NCBI GenBank assembly: GCA_025667525.1
Contig: JANFOE010000055.1
Coordinates: forward strand, 186,001 to 250,000
Length of the DNA: 64,000 nucleotides
Reading direction: 5' to 3'
From: Glebionis coronaria
Taxonomy: Eukaryota > Streptophyta > Magnoliopsida > Asterales > Asteraceae
The notes under the pieces are model-generated. The model ran no database searches and was not told the origin of the DNA. It saw nothing but the letters and a program-made list of their open reading frames with translations. This document shows positions 11,576 through 23,697 of this stretch, piece after piece. The translations under genes and the position numbers were made by a program. The stretch's first letter is position 1; every line of letters starts with the position of its first letter.

Positions 11576-14500
11576 CTAAAAGGGATCAACGTCCTCGTGA
11601 TCCATTTCATTTTGATGTCCGTTTCTTATTGAAATCGAAGAGGTGGGATATTTCTTCCACATTTCATCCTCTCGTTCCCAAGTATATTCCGGTCCATGCT
11701 TTAAATTCCATCGGATCTTGACAATAGGTATCCGACTTTGTTTCAGTTGCTTTACCTCACGATCCATAACCTCTACGGGTTCTTCGATAAAATGCAACTT
11801 CCCATCTATTCGAACCTTATCCAACGAAATTTTCTCATCACTCACTGCTAGATATTTCTTCAGATTAGATACATGGAATGTGTTGTGAACACCATGAAGT
11901 TCTGGGGGTAACTCTAGTTTATAAGCCACCGGACCTACTCTAGATAAAATCTTAAAGGGTCCAATATAACAGGGATTCAATTTTCCTCGCTTTCCAAATC
12001 TTATAACGCCTTTCCATGGCGATACTTTCAACATTACTTGGTCACCCACTTTAAACTCCATTGGCTTCCGCCGCACATCCGTGTAACTTTTCTGTCTACT
12101 ACGGGCAGTCAACAACCTATTCTTAATCTGAACTATCATCTCCGTAGTCTCCCGGATCAATTCTGGTCCCGTGAGCTGGGTATCCCCAACTTCACTCCAA
12201 CATACAGGAGATCTACACTTCCTACCATACAAAGCTTCAAACGGTGCAGCCTTAATACTAGAATGGTAACTATTGTTATACGAAAACTCTGCTAACGGCA
12301 AATGTTTATCCCAATTCTTACCAAAATCTAACACACAAGCTCTCAACATATCTTCTAGTATTTGTATCGTCCTTTCACTCTGCCCATCAGTCTGGGGGTG
12401 ATAAGCAGTGCTCATGTCGAGATTCGTTCCCAAAGATCTTTGGAGAGATTTCCAAAAATTCGATGCGAATCTAGGATCTCGATCTGAAATGATCGATACA
12501 GGCACTCCATGCTTGCATACAACATTCTCAAGGTATATACGAGTCAGCTTCTCCAGTGAGAACTGCTCTTTAACCGGAATGAAGTGTGCTGATTTGGTCA
12601 GTCTGTCGACAATGACCCAAATCGAGTTGTTTCCAGATGATGTTCTAGGAAGCTTGGTGATAAAGTCTATCGTAATTCGCTCCCACTTCCATTCAGGAAT
12701 CTTTGGTTGTTGAAGTAGTCCTGATGGCTTTTGATGTTCCGCTTTGACTCTAGCACAAGTCAAGCATTGAAGAACATACATAGCAATATCAGCTTTCATA
12801 TTCGGCCACCAGTACAACTTCTTCAAATCATGGTACATCTTATCAGATCCCAGATGAATGGAATACTTAGATTTATGGGATTCTAACATAATCAAGTCTC
12901 TTAAGCCTCAAAACTTAGGTATCCACATACGACCTCTTAAGCATTTCACTCCATCAGCTCTAACCTCTAAAGGATATCCTTCTCCTCGGAACCCTTCATT
13001 AAAAAAAATTTCCTTCTTACAAGCTTCTATTTGCGCATTTCTAATTTGCTCAGGCAAATTATTGTGCACGGTCAAGATTAGAGAACGTACCCTGATAGGC
13101 TCTCTATCTTTCCTGCTTAACGCATCGGCAACAACATTGGATTTTCCTGGGTGATATTTTATATCACAATCATAATCACTTAACAACTCTATCCATCTTC
13201 GTTGCCTCATGTTCAATTCCTTCTGGTCGAGAATATACTGTAGGCTTTTGTGATCGGTGAATACCGTACACTTGGTGCCATACAGATAATGTCTCCACAA
13301 CCTAAGAGCAAAGACTACAACTCCTAACTCAAGATCATAAGTAGTATAATTCTCCTCATTCTTCCTTAATTGCCTAGAAGCATAAGCTATCACTTTCTCT
13401 CGCTGCATCAAAACAGCTCCATAACCTCTAAGAGATGCATCACAATACACTACAAAATCTTCACTCCCGTTGGGTAATGATAAGATTGGCGCACTACATA
13501 ATTTTTGCTTCAATGTCTGAATTGCTCCATCTTCATCACTTCCCCAAACGAAAGGTTTATTCTTCTGGGTAAGCTTAGTCAAGGGTTTAGCTATCAAAGA
13601 AAATTCTTTAATGAATCGCCTATAATAGCCAGCCAATCCTAAGAACTGTCACACTTCCGCTGGCGTTATCGGTGCAGACCAATTCTTAATGGCTTCAACC
13701 TTTGCAGGATCAACATGAATTCCATCTTTGTTAATCACATGACCAAGAAATTGCACAGAATCTAACCAGAAATCACATTTCGAAAACTTAGCATACAACT
13801 TTTCATCCTTCAACAAATTCAAAACAATCCTTAAATGTTCTCTATGTTCATCTTCATTCTTAGAATAGATTAGAATATCGTCAATATACACAATCACAAA
13901 TTTATCCAAGTGGGGCTTGCACACTCGATTCATTAAATCCATGAAAACCGCAGGTGCGTTAGTTAACCCAAATGGCATTACTTGAAATTCATAGTGTCCA
14001 TAACGAGTTCTAAATGCAGTTATAGGAATATCTTCTTCACGGACGCGAAGTTGGTGATATCCTGACCGCAAATCTATCTTAGAATACACACTAGATCCTT
14101 GTAGTTGATCAAACAAATCATCAATCCTAGGTAAAGGATATCGATTTTTAATTGTCAACTTATTCAGTTCCCTATAATCAATGCACATACGGAAAGATCC
14201 ATCCTTCTTCTTAACGAACAAGACTGGAGCTCCCCAAGGCGACGAGCTCGGTCGAATAAAACCTTTATCAGACAACTCCTTAAGTTGCTCAGATAACTCC
14301 TTTAATTCATAAGGGGCTAATCGGTAAGGCGCACGTGCCACCGGTGCAGCACCAGGAATTAAATCGATTCGAAACTCTACTTGCCTTATCGGTGGAAGTC
14401 CGGGTAAATCTTTAGGAAATACCTCAGGAAATTCACAAATAATAGGTACATCTTCCTATCGTTTCTCCCTAGACTCATTCCCGGTCACTTGAGCTAAGAA

Positions 14501-14986
14501 TAACTCACAACCGTTCCTGATGTACTTTTGGACTTTAATACATGAAACGATTTTCAAACGGGATTCACCTCGATTACCATCAATTACTAACGTCCTATTC
14601 CTAAGACGAATCTTAACCTTCTTCTCTCCACATAAAATAGTAGCATTATTCAACGACAACCAATCCATACCAATAATAATATCAAAACTACCTAATTCTA
14701 TCAACATCAAATCAATCGGAAAGGAATAGTTCAAGAGATTTAGAGAGCATCCTTCTAATAGCTTATTAGTTTTCACTAATTTACCATTAGCCAACTCCAC
14801 CTCGTAACTGGTATTTACCTCAACAGGTTCAATGTCAATACGGGCACTAAATTTAGTGGATACAAAGCTCCTATCAGCACCCGAATCAAATAAAGCAACA
14901 GCATAATGATTGTTGAGTAAAAACGTACCGGTAACGACATTCGGATCCTCTTTCTTCACCTCAATTGTTCCAAGTTGATAGACACC
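11576..14986 (-). pseudogene. pol of element C: protease, RT, RNase H, integrase, chromodomain
   Basis: 1137 codons in one frame, directly continuing the gag at 22310 across element D. Only three stops break it (TAG 14456, TGA 13649, TGA 12908). The order is aspartic protease (LFDSGADRSFVS), a linker, RT with [18 protein letters not shown] and catalytic YIDD ([12 protein letters not shown]), and RNase H ([23 protein letters not shown]). Integrase follows with the HHCC part ([15 protein letters not shown]) and DDE residues in [17 protein letters not shown] and GQSERT. The C-terminus has the GPF/Y-like YIGPFKIL and a chromodomain-like tail, [14 protein letters not shown]. All catalytic motifs I can see are present. 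Loss of function rests on three point mutations. Confidence 0.92.
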
Positions 14987-14991
14987 ACCCT

Positions 14992-17679
14992 TGTCACACC
15001 CCACCATGGTGGAATATGGGGCATGACGTATGGATATCATCACAACAATAGCGTGTCTATAGAGATAACTAAATGATATAAGAAATGTCATAAAATGGTG
15101 ACACAAATGTCATGACAATATCTCAACAATGCACGAGTCTAGGTAAGTAGGTAACAGTCCTACCTCTTAACCAAGACAAAAAAATAACACAAACAAACAA
15201 ACATATAGGTGCCAACAGTATCACTTATTAAAATGAACAATCAAATAAAACTAAGAAGGGAACGGGGATTCTCCTTCTATATGCATTCCTAAGCTTCTCC
15301 AATCCTAGCCACTTATATTCTCATGCTTAACCATAGTATCACCTGAAAGAGACACTAAAACACGTCAACATAAAGTTGGTGAGAGTCATAGGTTTAGACT
15401 CCAACACAAGACAAGTCATAAGCTGTGAAAACCATAAACCAATAAACATATGGACAATGCGCTACAATCATGTACTAACAACTAGCATTCAAGTTCAATC
15501 AATCATTACAATTCCAAGGCATCACGCCTTACCAACAATCACAATTTCCAAGGCATCACGCCTTACCAACAATCACAATTTCCAAGACATCATGCCTTAC
15601 TAACAATCACAATTTCCAAGGCATCACGCCTTACCAACAATCACAATTTCCAAGGCATCACGCCTTACCAACAATCACAATTTCCAATGCATCACGCCTT
15701 ATCATTAACCATAGGTCCCATAGGCGCCCATACACCTATGTACCTTTCCAATCCAGATCACACACAAACAAGAATCACATAGCAGTTAATCACATAAATG
15801 TACACACAAGTCGATCTCAAACCTTAAACATTCACAACATTAATTTAGAAAATAATTCAACACAGTCTCTCTTCCGTCCCATCTGGAAGTCAAAATCAAT
15901 AGTAAACATGGGACTATGAAACTCGCCTGATTGCTTCTTCACAAGTCCTCGCACTAGCAACAAGCTAACAAACCGAAAACACGCAATCAATACACGAACC
16001 AATCACTAAGATGGCTCATCAACCTATGATGGACATCTAGCCTATTCCCATATAAATACCTCATTGACAAGCTCTAATCACCCCATTACCCTTCCTTAAC
16101 AAGTCCTTAACTTGGTTAAGTTTAATAACTATCCCGTTCATATTTTACACAAAACAGTCCCAGTTTTTAAGTCTCAAAACGTTAAGTCAAACGTCCACTT
16201 AAACATACCCATGGTTTCTGTAAATAGAATATTCATACCCTTACTTATGTTGGCTAACACCTCCCACTTGCCCTAACCTTAAAGCTACTGTTAAGGCCCC
16301 GATATACATATATCTACTTTTGTCATTCCAGATTTCTTGATTTTAAACGTACTAAAGGTTTGTTACCATTAAGGGGTCTTACCCTAAACCACAACCTTAG
16401 CCCAAGTGCAGATACTTACTAAAATATATAAACCATCTCTCACGTTCGTGAGAAGATCCCAATGCAACCCTAAGTACCCCAAACAACCCAAAACATAAAA
16501 AGAAAACAGGCTGAATTCAAAACTGTTTTGACCTCCGACTGTTGTAACCTGTTTTTGACCCACTTCCCGACCTCCAATTTAGTTCTCGTTTCTTGCATTG
16601 GAAAGCCACTTCAATTAGATTTCCAGGGATATGTGGATCGCAAAATAAGAGTTTGTAGAACTCCCTATATGATCAAAACAATGACCCAAAATTCTGCCCA
16701 GTTTTTAAAAACGGGTTTAACTAAATTAACCTCATTAATTAACCCTAATCCCACTAATTACAAGCCTTAATTTATGTAATCATCATGTTATGATTAATAT
16801 AACATTAATTTACTGTTTTTATAATAAACCCTAACCTAAATCCATCATAAGATGATTAAAGAAAACATAAAAACTATTTAATTAAAAAGGGTTTGAAGAT
16901 TTTACCTTAGATTTTTTGGAAAACAAGATTTTTGATGAAGAACCCTAATTTTCTCCATGGATGTCGACCCATACTTGATCTCCAGGGATTTTATGAAGTG
17001 TTTTGATAAAATTAAGGCTTTCTATACTTTCCTAACAAGTCCTTGGCCCATATACAAAAGCCCGGTTCCCTTTTTCTCTTTTTTCCCCTTTTCTTTTCTT
17101 TTTTTCACATAACCGACCTATACCCATTTAATTTCGTTTTTTTCCTTTTTATTATTAATATTTGTATTAATAATATTACCTTAATTTTCCTTAATTTATT
17201 TCAGCTCTTAAAGCCTCTAAAACCTCAAAACCGTAAAACTAGTCGAATTTACGCGTTTTACCGTAAAAGACGTAAAATATACACTTTTAAAAAAAATCTC
17301 AAATTTTGAAATAAACTTTATAACTAAGTCCTAAATGACTTAAAACCATCCCGAAAAATATTCATATGGATAATTACCTCACCCGAGACCTCTAAATGTT
17401 AAACCGTGAATCCTAAAAAATACACTATTACGATAATACTTATACGTATACGTAAACACCAAAATATCACCATTTCATTTCATAGTCACTAATTGTGAGC
17501 TCATGAACATGAAATAACCGTTCCTCGATTTAATTATGAGTACTTCTATACTCATAAATAATAACCACACCAACCTCATTCACACAATTTAAACACGTAA
17601 ACACACAATTCAAGTAAGCACACATAAAATAACTTAAAAGTAAGACCAAGTGACAAATCCAAAACCTAGGGTTGTCACA
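14992..17679 (-). repeat. 3' LTR of element D, 2688 bp
   Basis: Aligns with 19554-22309. The 68-bp length difference equals two 34-bp minisatellite units. It contains a cryptic ATG frame around 16528 that is not a gene (it also occurs in the other LTR). Confidence 0.92.
15509..15702 (+). repeat. 34-bp minisatellite, six units, in left LTR of D
   Basis: Units carry the palindromic core AAGGCATCACGCCTT followed by ACCAACAATCACAATTTCC. There are six copies with a few variants (AGACATCATG, ATGCATCACG). Adjacent copies abut with no unique spacers. Confidence 0.92.
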
Positions 17680-17796
17680 TCACTCCCTCCTAATAGAAAT
17701 CTCGTCCCGAGATTTACTCCCAAACTCCAACTTATTCTCAGCAAACAAACGAGGATACATATCCCTGATAAAACCTCCACGTTCAAACGTGAACTC
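17680..17796 (-). pseudogene. C-terminal polyprotein tail remnant in element D
   Basis: 38 codons ending in TGA immediately before the 3' LTR; reads FERGGFIRDMYPRLF ... GSKSRDEISIRRE. The pattern Glu/Phe-Glu ... Tyr-Pro-x-Leu-Phe followed by a SRDE end at the purine tract resembles the last residues of a chromovirus polyprotein (end of the chromodomain region). This suggests an internal deletion that kept only the extreme 3' end of pol together with the purine tract. Short, so this is a suggestion. Confidence 0.45.
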
Positions 17797-19538
17797 AGTT
17801 TATACTAAAATAATCTCAACCAACAAGACATGAGCCTTAACCGTCCGCGAGGAAACTTATAAAAACCATAAAGTTATGTAACCAACCTAACTAAATCTCG
17901 CAACTCATCAAACAAGAACTGTCTTGAAACCAAGTTAGGAGCCATCACATAACTCGAAGGGTTTAAAACTGTCACCCCCGATTTCAGTCTTACCCATAAA
18001 TACCATAAATCAAAACTCATCAAATATCACCACGTATTCTAAAGTCTAAAGAACTCTCACATTCCATCCCAACTCATCTCTATGTTAAATTGTTAACCCT
18101 CCAAGTGTTCATTACCAGAAAATACCCAAAACACAAGTTTAATCAATGTTGTCCAAAAATTAACCTTGAACTCGACACTGGCACAATTAATTCGACCAAG
18201 CTACTGACCTCTAATTACCAAACTTTCTGAATATTCGAAAAGTACGTTCCAATTACATAATTTTAGGCTTTTGAATCACTCAAAAAGCTTTAAAAACGAA
18301 TAAGTTATGACCAAAACGATTTTTCTCAAAATCTGCCTAGGCATTAGCGACAGTTTCTGACAGTTAGCGACATATTTTGACAGTTTAGCGACAGTTTCTG
18401 CTTACTCCGATTTATACCAAAAAAACGATTTTAAACCCTAATTTATTTTAATTCCAGAAAATTAAAACTCTCACCCATCATATGATTAAATACATGACTT
18501 TAACATATTTATTTTAATAAAAAAAAATTCTAACTAAAGAACAATAACTTTAGGTGATCAAAACCAAAATATTTTAAAATAAACAAGCCATGCTTAAATG
18601 TAAAAAAAATTATATTCCACTTTAATTCAAACACGTTTTCAACACTTTACCCTCATTTTATGGACTACCAACAACTAATTTTTTTTTCAATTTGCAAGTT
18701 CTATTTTTTTACCATGTATAACTCGAAACAAAAGACATCGTTACCCCAGATAGAAATCTCCACCATCTCAAAATCCTTCACGCCAAAAGTACCGTACAAA
18801 CAAACACGTGAAATGAGGACCCGAGAAATGCGCTACTACAGAAGTTGAACATCTCAAAGAGAAACGAGCTAGCAACCATCCTAAGAATACAACCAGTAAG
18901 TAGAAAATAATTTTACATACATAGACACAAGCGTACATACACTCAAATCCATCCAACATATACTATACAAGCATGTATTAACTCTCTTTCATGCAACCAT
19001 ACTTGAAAGTCCAGTGGTGTTGTGGCACATATATAATTATGTAGGCCTCCATAATTATACATGTTCCCTTTCACCTATGTACTCCCTCCTATGATGACAC
19101 TTATAAGAAATTAATACTACACATAACACATAATCCAACAACTCACAAGCACATAACCACACAAGATAAGATCCAAAACCCCATGTATTAAAATAACATA
19201 GCCAATGCACGAAACACATAAACTCGTAGTCCAGCTGAACCAGCGTAGACAAAATTCAAAATGTATAAAGAACATGAAAACATAATTAAGCGAAATCCAA
19301 CAATGACTAGCGTATACGACCATGGTTCCACCCGCACTAATCAAAACTCGTAAAGAAAATAACATGTAGTTAAGTATGAACCATAGTAGTTCATAACCTA
19401 ACAAATACTGTGAAAATAATATTCAAACACATCAATTACTATAAAATGCACACATACTCCTATGACGCCTATATGCAGGGACCCTTAAGCTATAGACTAG
19501 GCTACACGACTAGGCAACCTAATTCTCTATAACCATTG
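17797..19538 (-). other. Noncoding interior of element D
   Basis: About 1.7 kb with no ORF that shows retrotransposon or host motifs; the longest frames are short and hydrophobic. I see only AT-rich sequence and a local triplication of a GCGACAGTTTCTG-like word around 18350-18400. Confidence 0.6.
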
Positions 19539-19550
19539 TCTCTGATACCA
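19539..19550 (-). other. Primer binding site of element D (initiator tRNA-Met)
   Basis: TGGTATCAGAGA on the minus strand, three bases after the 5' LTR; complementary to initiator tRNA-Met apart from the last base. It fixes the minus orientation of D. Confidence 0.85.
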
Positions 19551-19553
19551 TTC

Positions 19554-22309
19554 TGTCACACCCCACCATGGCGGAATATGGGGCACGACGTATGGATATC
19601 ATCACAACAATAGCGTGTCTATAGAGATAACTAAATGATATAAGAAATGTCATAAAATGGTGACACAAATATCATGACAATATCTCAACAATGCAGGAGT
19701 CTAGGTAAGTAGGTAACAGTCCTACCTCTTAACCAAGATAAAAAAATAACACAAACAAACAAACATATAGGTGCCAACAGTATCACTTATTAAAATGAAC
19801 AATAAAATAAAACTAAGAAGGGAACGGGGATTCTCCTTCTATATGCATTCCTAAGCTTCTCCAATCCTAGCAACTTATGTTCTCATGCTTAACCATAGTA
19901 TCACCTGAAAGAGACACTAAAACACGTCAACATAAAGTTGGTGAGAGTCATAGGTTTAGACTCCAACACAAGACAAGTCATAAGCTGTGAAAACCATAAA
20001 CCAATAAACATATGGACAATGCGCTACAATCATGTACTAACAACTAGCATTCAAGTTCAATCAATCATTACAATTCCAAGGCATCACGCCTTACCAACAA
20101 TCACAATTTCCAAGGCATCACGCCTTACCAACAATCACAATTTCCAAGGCATCACGCCTTACCAACAATCACAATTTCCAAGGCATCACGCCTTACCAAC
20201 AATCACAATTTCCAAGGCATCACGCCTTACCAACAATCACAATTTCCAAGGCATCACGCCTTACTAACAATCACAATTTCCAAGGCATCACGCCTTACCA
20301 ACAATCATAATTTCCAAGGCATCACGCCTTATCATTAACCATAGGTCCCATAGGCGCCCATACACCTATGTACCTTTCCAATCCAGATCACACACAAACA
20401 AGAATCACATAGCAGTTAATCACATAAATGTACACACAAGTCGATCTCAAACCTTAAACATTCACAACATTAATTTAGAAAATAATTCAACACAGTGTCT
20501 CTTCCATCCCATCTCAAAGTCAAAATCAATAGTAAACATGGGACTATGAAACTCGCCTGATTGCTTCTTCACAAGTTCTCGCACTAGCAACATGCTAACA
20601 AACCAAAAACACGCAATCAATACACGAACCAATCACTAAGATGGCTCATCAACCTATGATGGACATATAGCCTATTCCCATATAAATACCTCATTGACAA
20701 GCTCTAATCACCCCATTACCCTTCCTTAACAAGTCCTTAACTTGGTTAAGTTTAATAACTATCCCGTTCATATTTTACACAAAACAGTCCCAGTTTTTAA
20801 GTCTCAAAACTTTAAGACAAACGTCCACTTAAACACACCCATGGTTTCTGTAAATAGAATATTCATACCTTTACATATGTTGTCTAACACCTCCCACTTG
20901 ACCTAACCTTAAAGCTACTGTTAAGGCCCCGATATACATATATCTACTTTTGTCATTCCAGATTTCCTGATTTTAAACGTACTAAAAGTTTGTTACCATT
21001 AAGGGGTCTTACCCTAAACCACAACATTAGCCCAAGTGCAGATACTTACTAAAATATATAAACCATCTCTCACGTTCGTGAGAAGATCCCAATGCAACCC
21101 TAAGTACCCCAAACAACCCAAAACTTAAAAAGAAAACAGGCTGAATTCAAAACTGTTTTGACCTCCGACTGTTGTAACCTGTTTTTGACCCACTTCCCGA
21201 CCTCCAATTTAGTTCTCGTTTCTTGCATTGGAAATCCACTTCAATTATCTTTCCAGGGATATGTCGATCGCAAAATAAGAGTTTTTAGAACTCCCTATAT
21301 GATCAAAACAATGACCCAAAATTCTGCCCAGTTTTTAAAAACGGGTTTAACTAAATTAACCTCATTAATTAACCCTAATCCCACTAATTACAAGCCCTAA
21401 TTTATGCAATCATCATGTTATGATTAATATAACATTAATTTACTGTTTTTATAATAAACCCTAACCTAAATCCATCATAAGATGATTAAAGAAAACATAA
21501 AAACTATTTAATTAAAAAGGGTTTGAAGATTTTACCTTAGATTTTTTGGAAAACAAGATTTTTGATGGAGAACCCTAATTTTCTCCCTGGATGTCGACCC
21601 ATACTTGATCTCCAGGGATTTTATGAAGTTTTTGATAAAAATAAGGCTTTCTATACTTTCCTAACAAGTCCTTGGCCCATATACAAAAGCCCGGTTCCCT
21701 TTTTCTCTTTTTTCCCCTTTTCTTTTCTTTTTTTCACATAACCGACCTATACCCATTTAATTTCGTTTTTTTTCCTTTTTATTATTAATATTTGTATTAA
21801 TAATATTACCTTAATTTTCCTTAATTTATTTCAGCTCCTAAAGCCTCCAAAACCTCAAAACCGTAAAACTAGTCAAATTTACGCGTTTTACCGTAAAAGA
21901 CGTAAAATATATACTTTTAAAAAAAATCTCAAATTTTGAAATAAACTTTATAACTAAGTCCTAAATGACTTAAAACCATCCCGAAAAATATTCATATGGA
22001 TAATTACCTCACCCGAGACCTCTAAATGTTAAACCGTAAATCCTAAAAAATACACTATTACGATAATACTTATACGTATACGTAAACACCAAAATATCAC
22101 CATTTCATTTCATAGTCACTAATTTTGAGCTCATGAACATGAAATAACCGTTCCTCGATTTACTTATGAGTACTTCTATACTCATAAATAATAACCACAG
22201 CAACCTCATTCACACAATATAAACACGTAAACACACAATTCAAGTAAGCACACATAAAATAACTTAAAAGTAAGACCAAGATACAAATCCAAAACCTAGG
22301 GTTGTCACA
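19554..22309 (-). repeat. 5' LTR of element D, 2756 bp
   Basis: Partner of 14992-17679, nearly identical by eye apart from scattered substitutions and two additional 34-bp units. Confidence 0.92.
20071..20332 (+). repeat. 34-bp minisatellite, eight units, in right LTR of D
   Basis: Same unit as at 15509-15702 but eight copies. Since the two LTRs were identical at insertion, copy number has changed in at least one of them since. Confidence 0.92.
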
Positions 22310-23407
22310 ACCCTGGGGGTTTCTTCCAGGTACAATCGCTTTCAACTTTGGGCATTCCGATTTCCTATGACCTTCTTCATTACAGTTGAAGAAAATGGTT
22401 CCCTTCTTACACCTTTCAACCTTGTGTCCAAGCTTTCCGCAATTTTGGCACTTCCAGCAGTCGCCAGCATGCCTCTTGTTGCCACACTTAGGACATCTAT
22501 CATCGTTGCGGGGTGTGTTGTTGGTAAGAGCATTTGCATTCCCTTTTCTCTGGTTCTGACGGCGATTGAAATTCTTCCAATTATCACCTCTATCTACACG
22601 ATCACCGTCTCCCTTTCTCTTCTCACCAATACGGGCTTCATCTTCCCTATCCTGAATTATCTGTCCAATGAGTTGGTAATCCATTCGAACAGCATCATCA
22701 ATGGTCAGTGGTTTAGATGATGTCACGTCCCCCCGGATATTCCTGGTCAACCCTTTAATATATTGCTCAATTCGGATCTCTTCGGGTTCCACCAATCGAG
22801 GACATAGCAAGGCCAACTCATGGAATCGGTTTGTGTAACTATCAATGTCCACACCTTTCATTCTCAAATGAATCAACTCTTGTTCTAACATAATGATCAC
22901 ACTACGGGGAAAAAACTCCAAAGTCATCCACTTCTTAATTTCAGCCCAAGGAGTAGCATTAGCAGCATCAATACCCATGAAAGCAATTCTCCCGTTCCAC
23001 CAAGTCAACGCACTACCTTTAAGAGTAGCCATAGCGAAAGTCACCTTATCTTCCTCCTTACACTTACTAATCTGAAACACCGACTCAATCTTCTCAATCC
23101 ACTGGCTTAATCCTACAGCACCTTCAGTTCCATTAAAAGGTAGAGGTTCACACTTCATGAACGTCACATAAGTACAGCCACCAACTTCAGGTGCATTAGT
23201 TCCAAGTCCTCCTACATTTCCTCCAGCATTAGCATTCACATTATTAGCATTCACATTCACATTAGTACCGCCAATTCCACTACCGCCAGCTCCACTACCG
23301 CCATCTTCATTTCTAGCATTTGCCATAAATTCAGTCATAGATGCGGTAACTTGCTCCGTAATAATCCTACGTACATCATCCTCAGTCACAGCTTTCTTGG
23401 GCGGCAT
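22310..23407 (-). CDS. gag of element C (366 codons, continues at 14986)
   Basis: Starts MPPKKAVTEDDVRRIITEQV at 23407. The order is a Gly/Asn/Val-rich spacer (about residues 40-75), the retrotransposon gag core (PLPFNGTEGAVGLSQWIEKI, about 90; TWWNGRI; EFFPRSVI), and three zinc-knuckle-like units near the end. The middle one is canonical (CQNCGKLGHKVERC); in the last, the first Cys is Phe (FFNCNEEGHRKSEC). The frame is open with no stop to 22310, where element D (target ACCCT) interrupts it; pol continues in the same frame at 14986. Gag forms the particle and binds RNA. Confidence 0.9.
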
Positions 23408-23697
23408 AGTTCTATAATTTCATAATTTCAAAGTATTAAGCATTCACCCAACAAGGGATTCATATAATATGGATTGAATTCATAATCAATATACAAATAA
23501 GGCACAATATGGAATTCAAGACAAGATACATATTTCATTCGATTTGAAACAAAAGCATTGTCTTAGTTACATCCCATATCAAAGTTCTAGCACTATATAT
23601 ACTCAAAATTCGTGCCAAGTCTACTACTAACAAGTCGGTTCAGTCAAAGCTACAAAAGTACAAAAGATACAAAGGTCACTACTAAATACAGACTGGT

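Larger units (their letters stand above)
14992..22309 (-). mobile_element. Element D: non-autonomous long-LTR Gypsy element
   Basis: 7318 bp with LTRs of 2688 and 2756 bp and only 1874 bp between them. The target duplication is ACCCT (14987-14991 and 22310-22314); removing D restores the gag-pol frame of C (NPQG then GVYQLG). On the minus strand the ends are TGTGACAACC and GTGTGACA; the PBS is at the right LTR and a purine tract (TTAGGAGGGAG) at the left. It has no gag, protease, RT or integrase. The layout resembles a LARD-type derivative of a chromovirus and must have been mobilised by another element's proteins. Confidence 0.9.

Noticed and set aside
15509..15702. Regular 34-bp repeats that superficially resemble a CRISPR array
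   Set aside because: Units abut without unique spacers, lie in a plant LTR and recur in the other LTR; this is a minisatellite.
16528..16770. 80-codon ORF occurring twice (also 21158-21400)
   Set aside because: It lies in both LTRs of element D, so duplication reflects the LTR pair and not gene conservation.
16829..16850. TAAACCCTAACC, telomere-like
   Set aside because: A single occurrence per LTR, not an array.
19055..19404. Hydrophobic minus-strand ORFs in the interior of D
   Set aside because: AT-rich translation artefacts with overlapping frames and no motif.
22367..22720. 117-codon plus-strand ORF
   Set aside because: Shadow of the minus-strand gag of element C, without family features.
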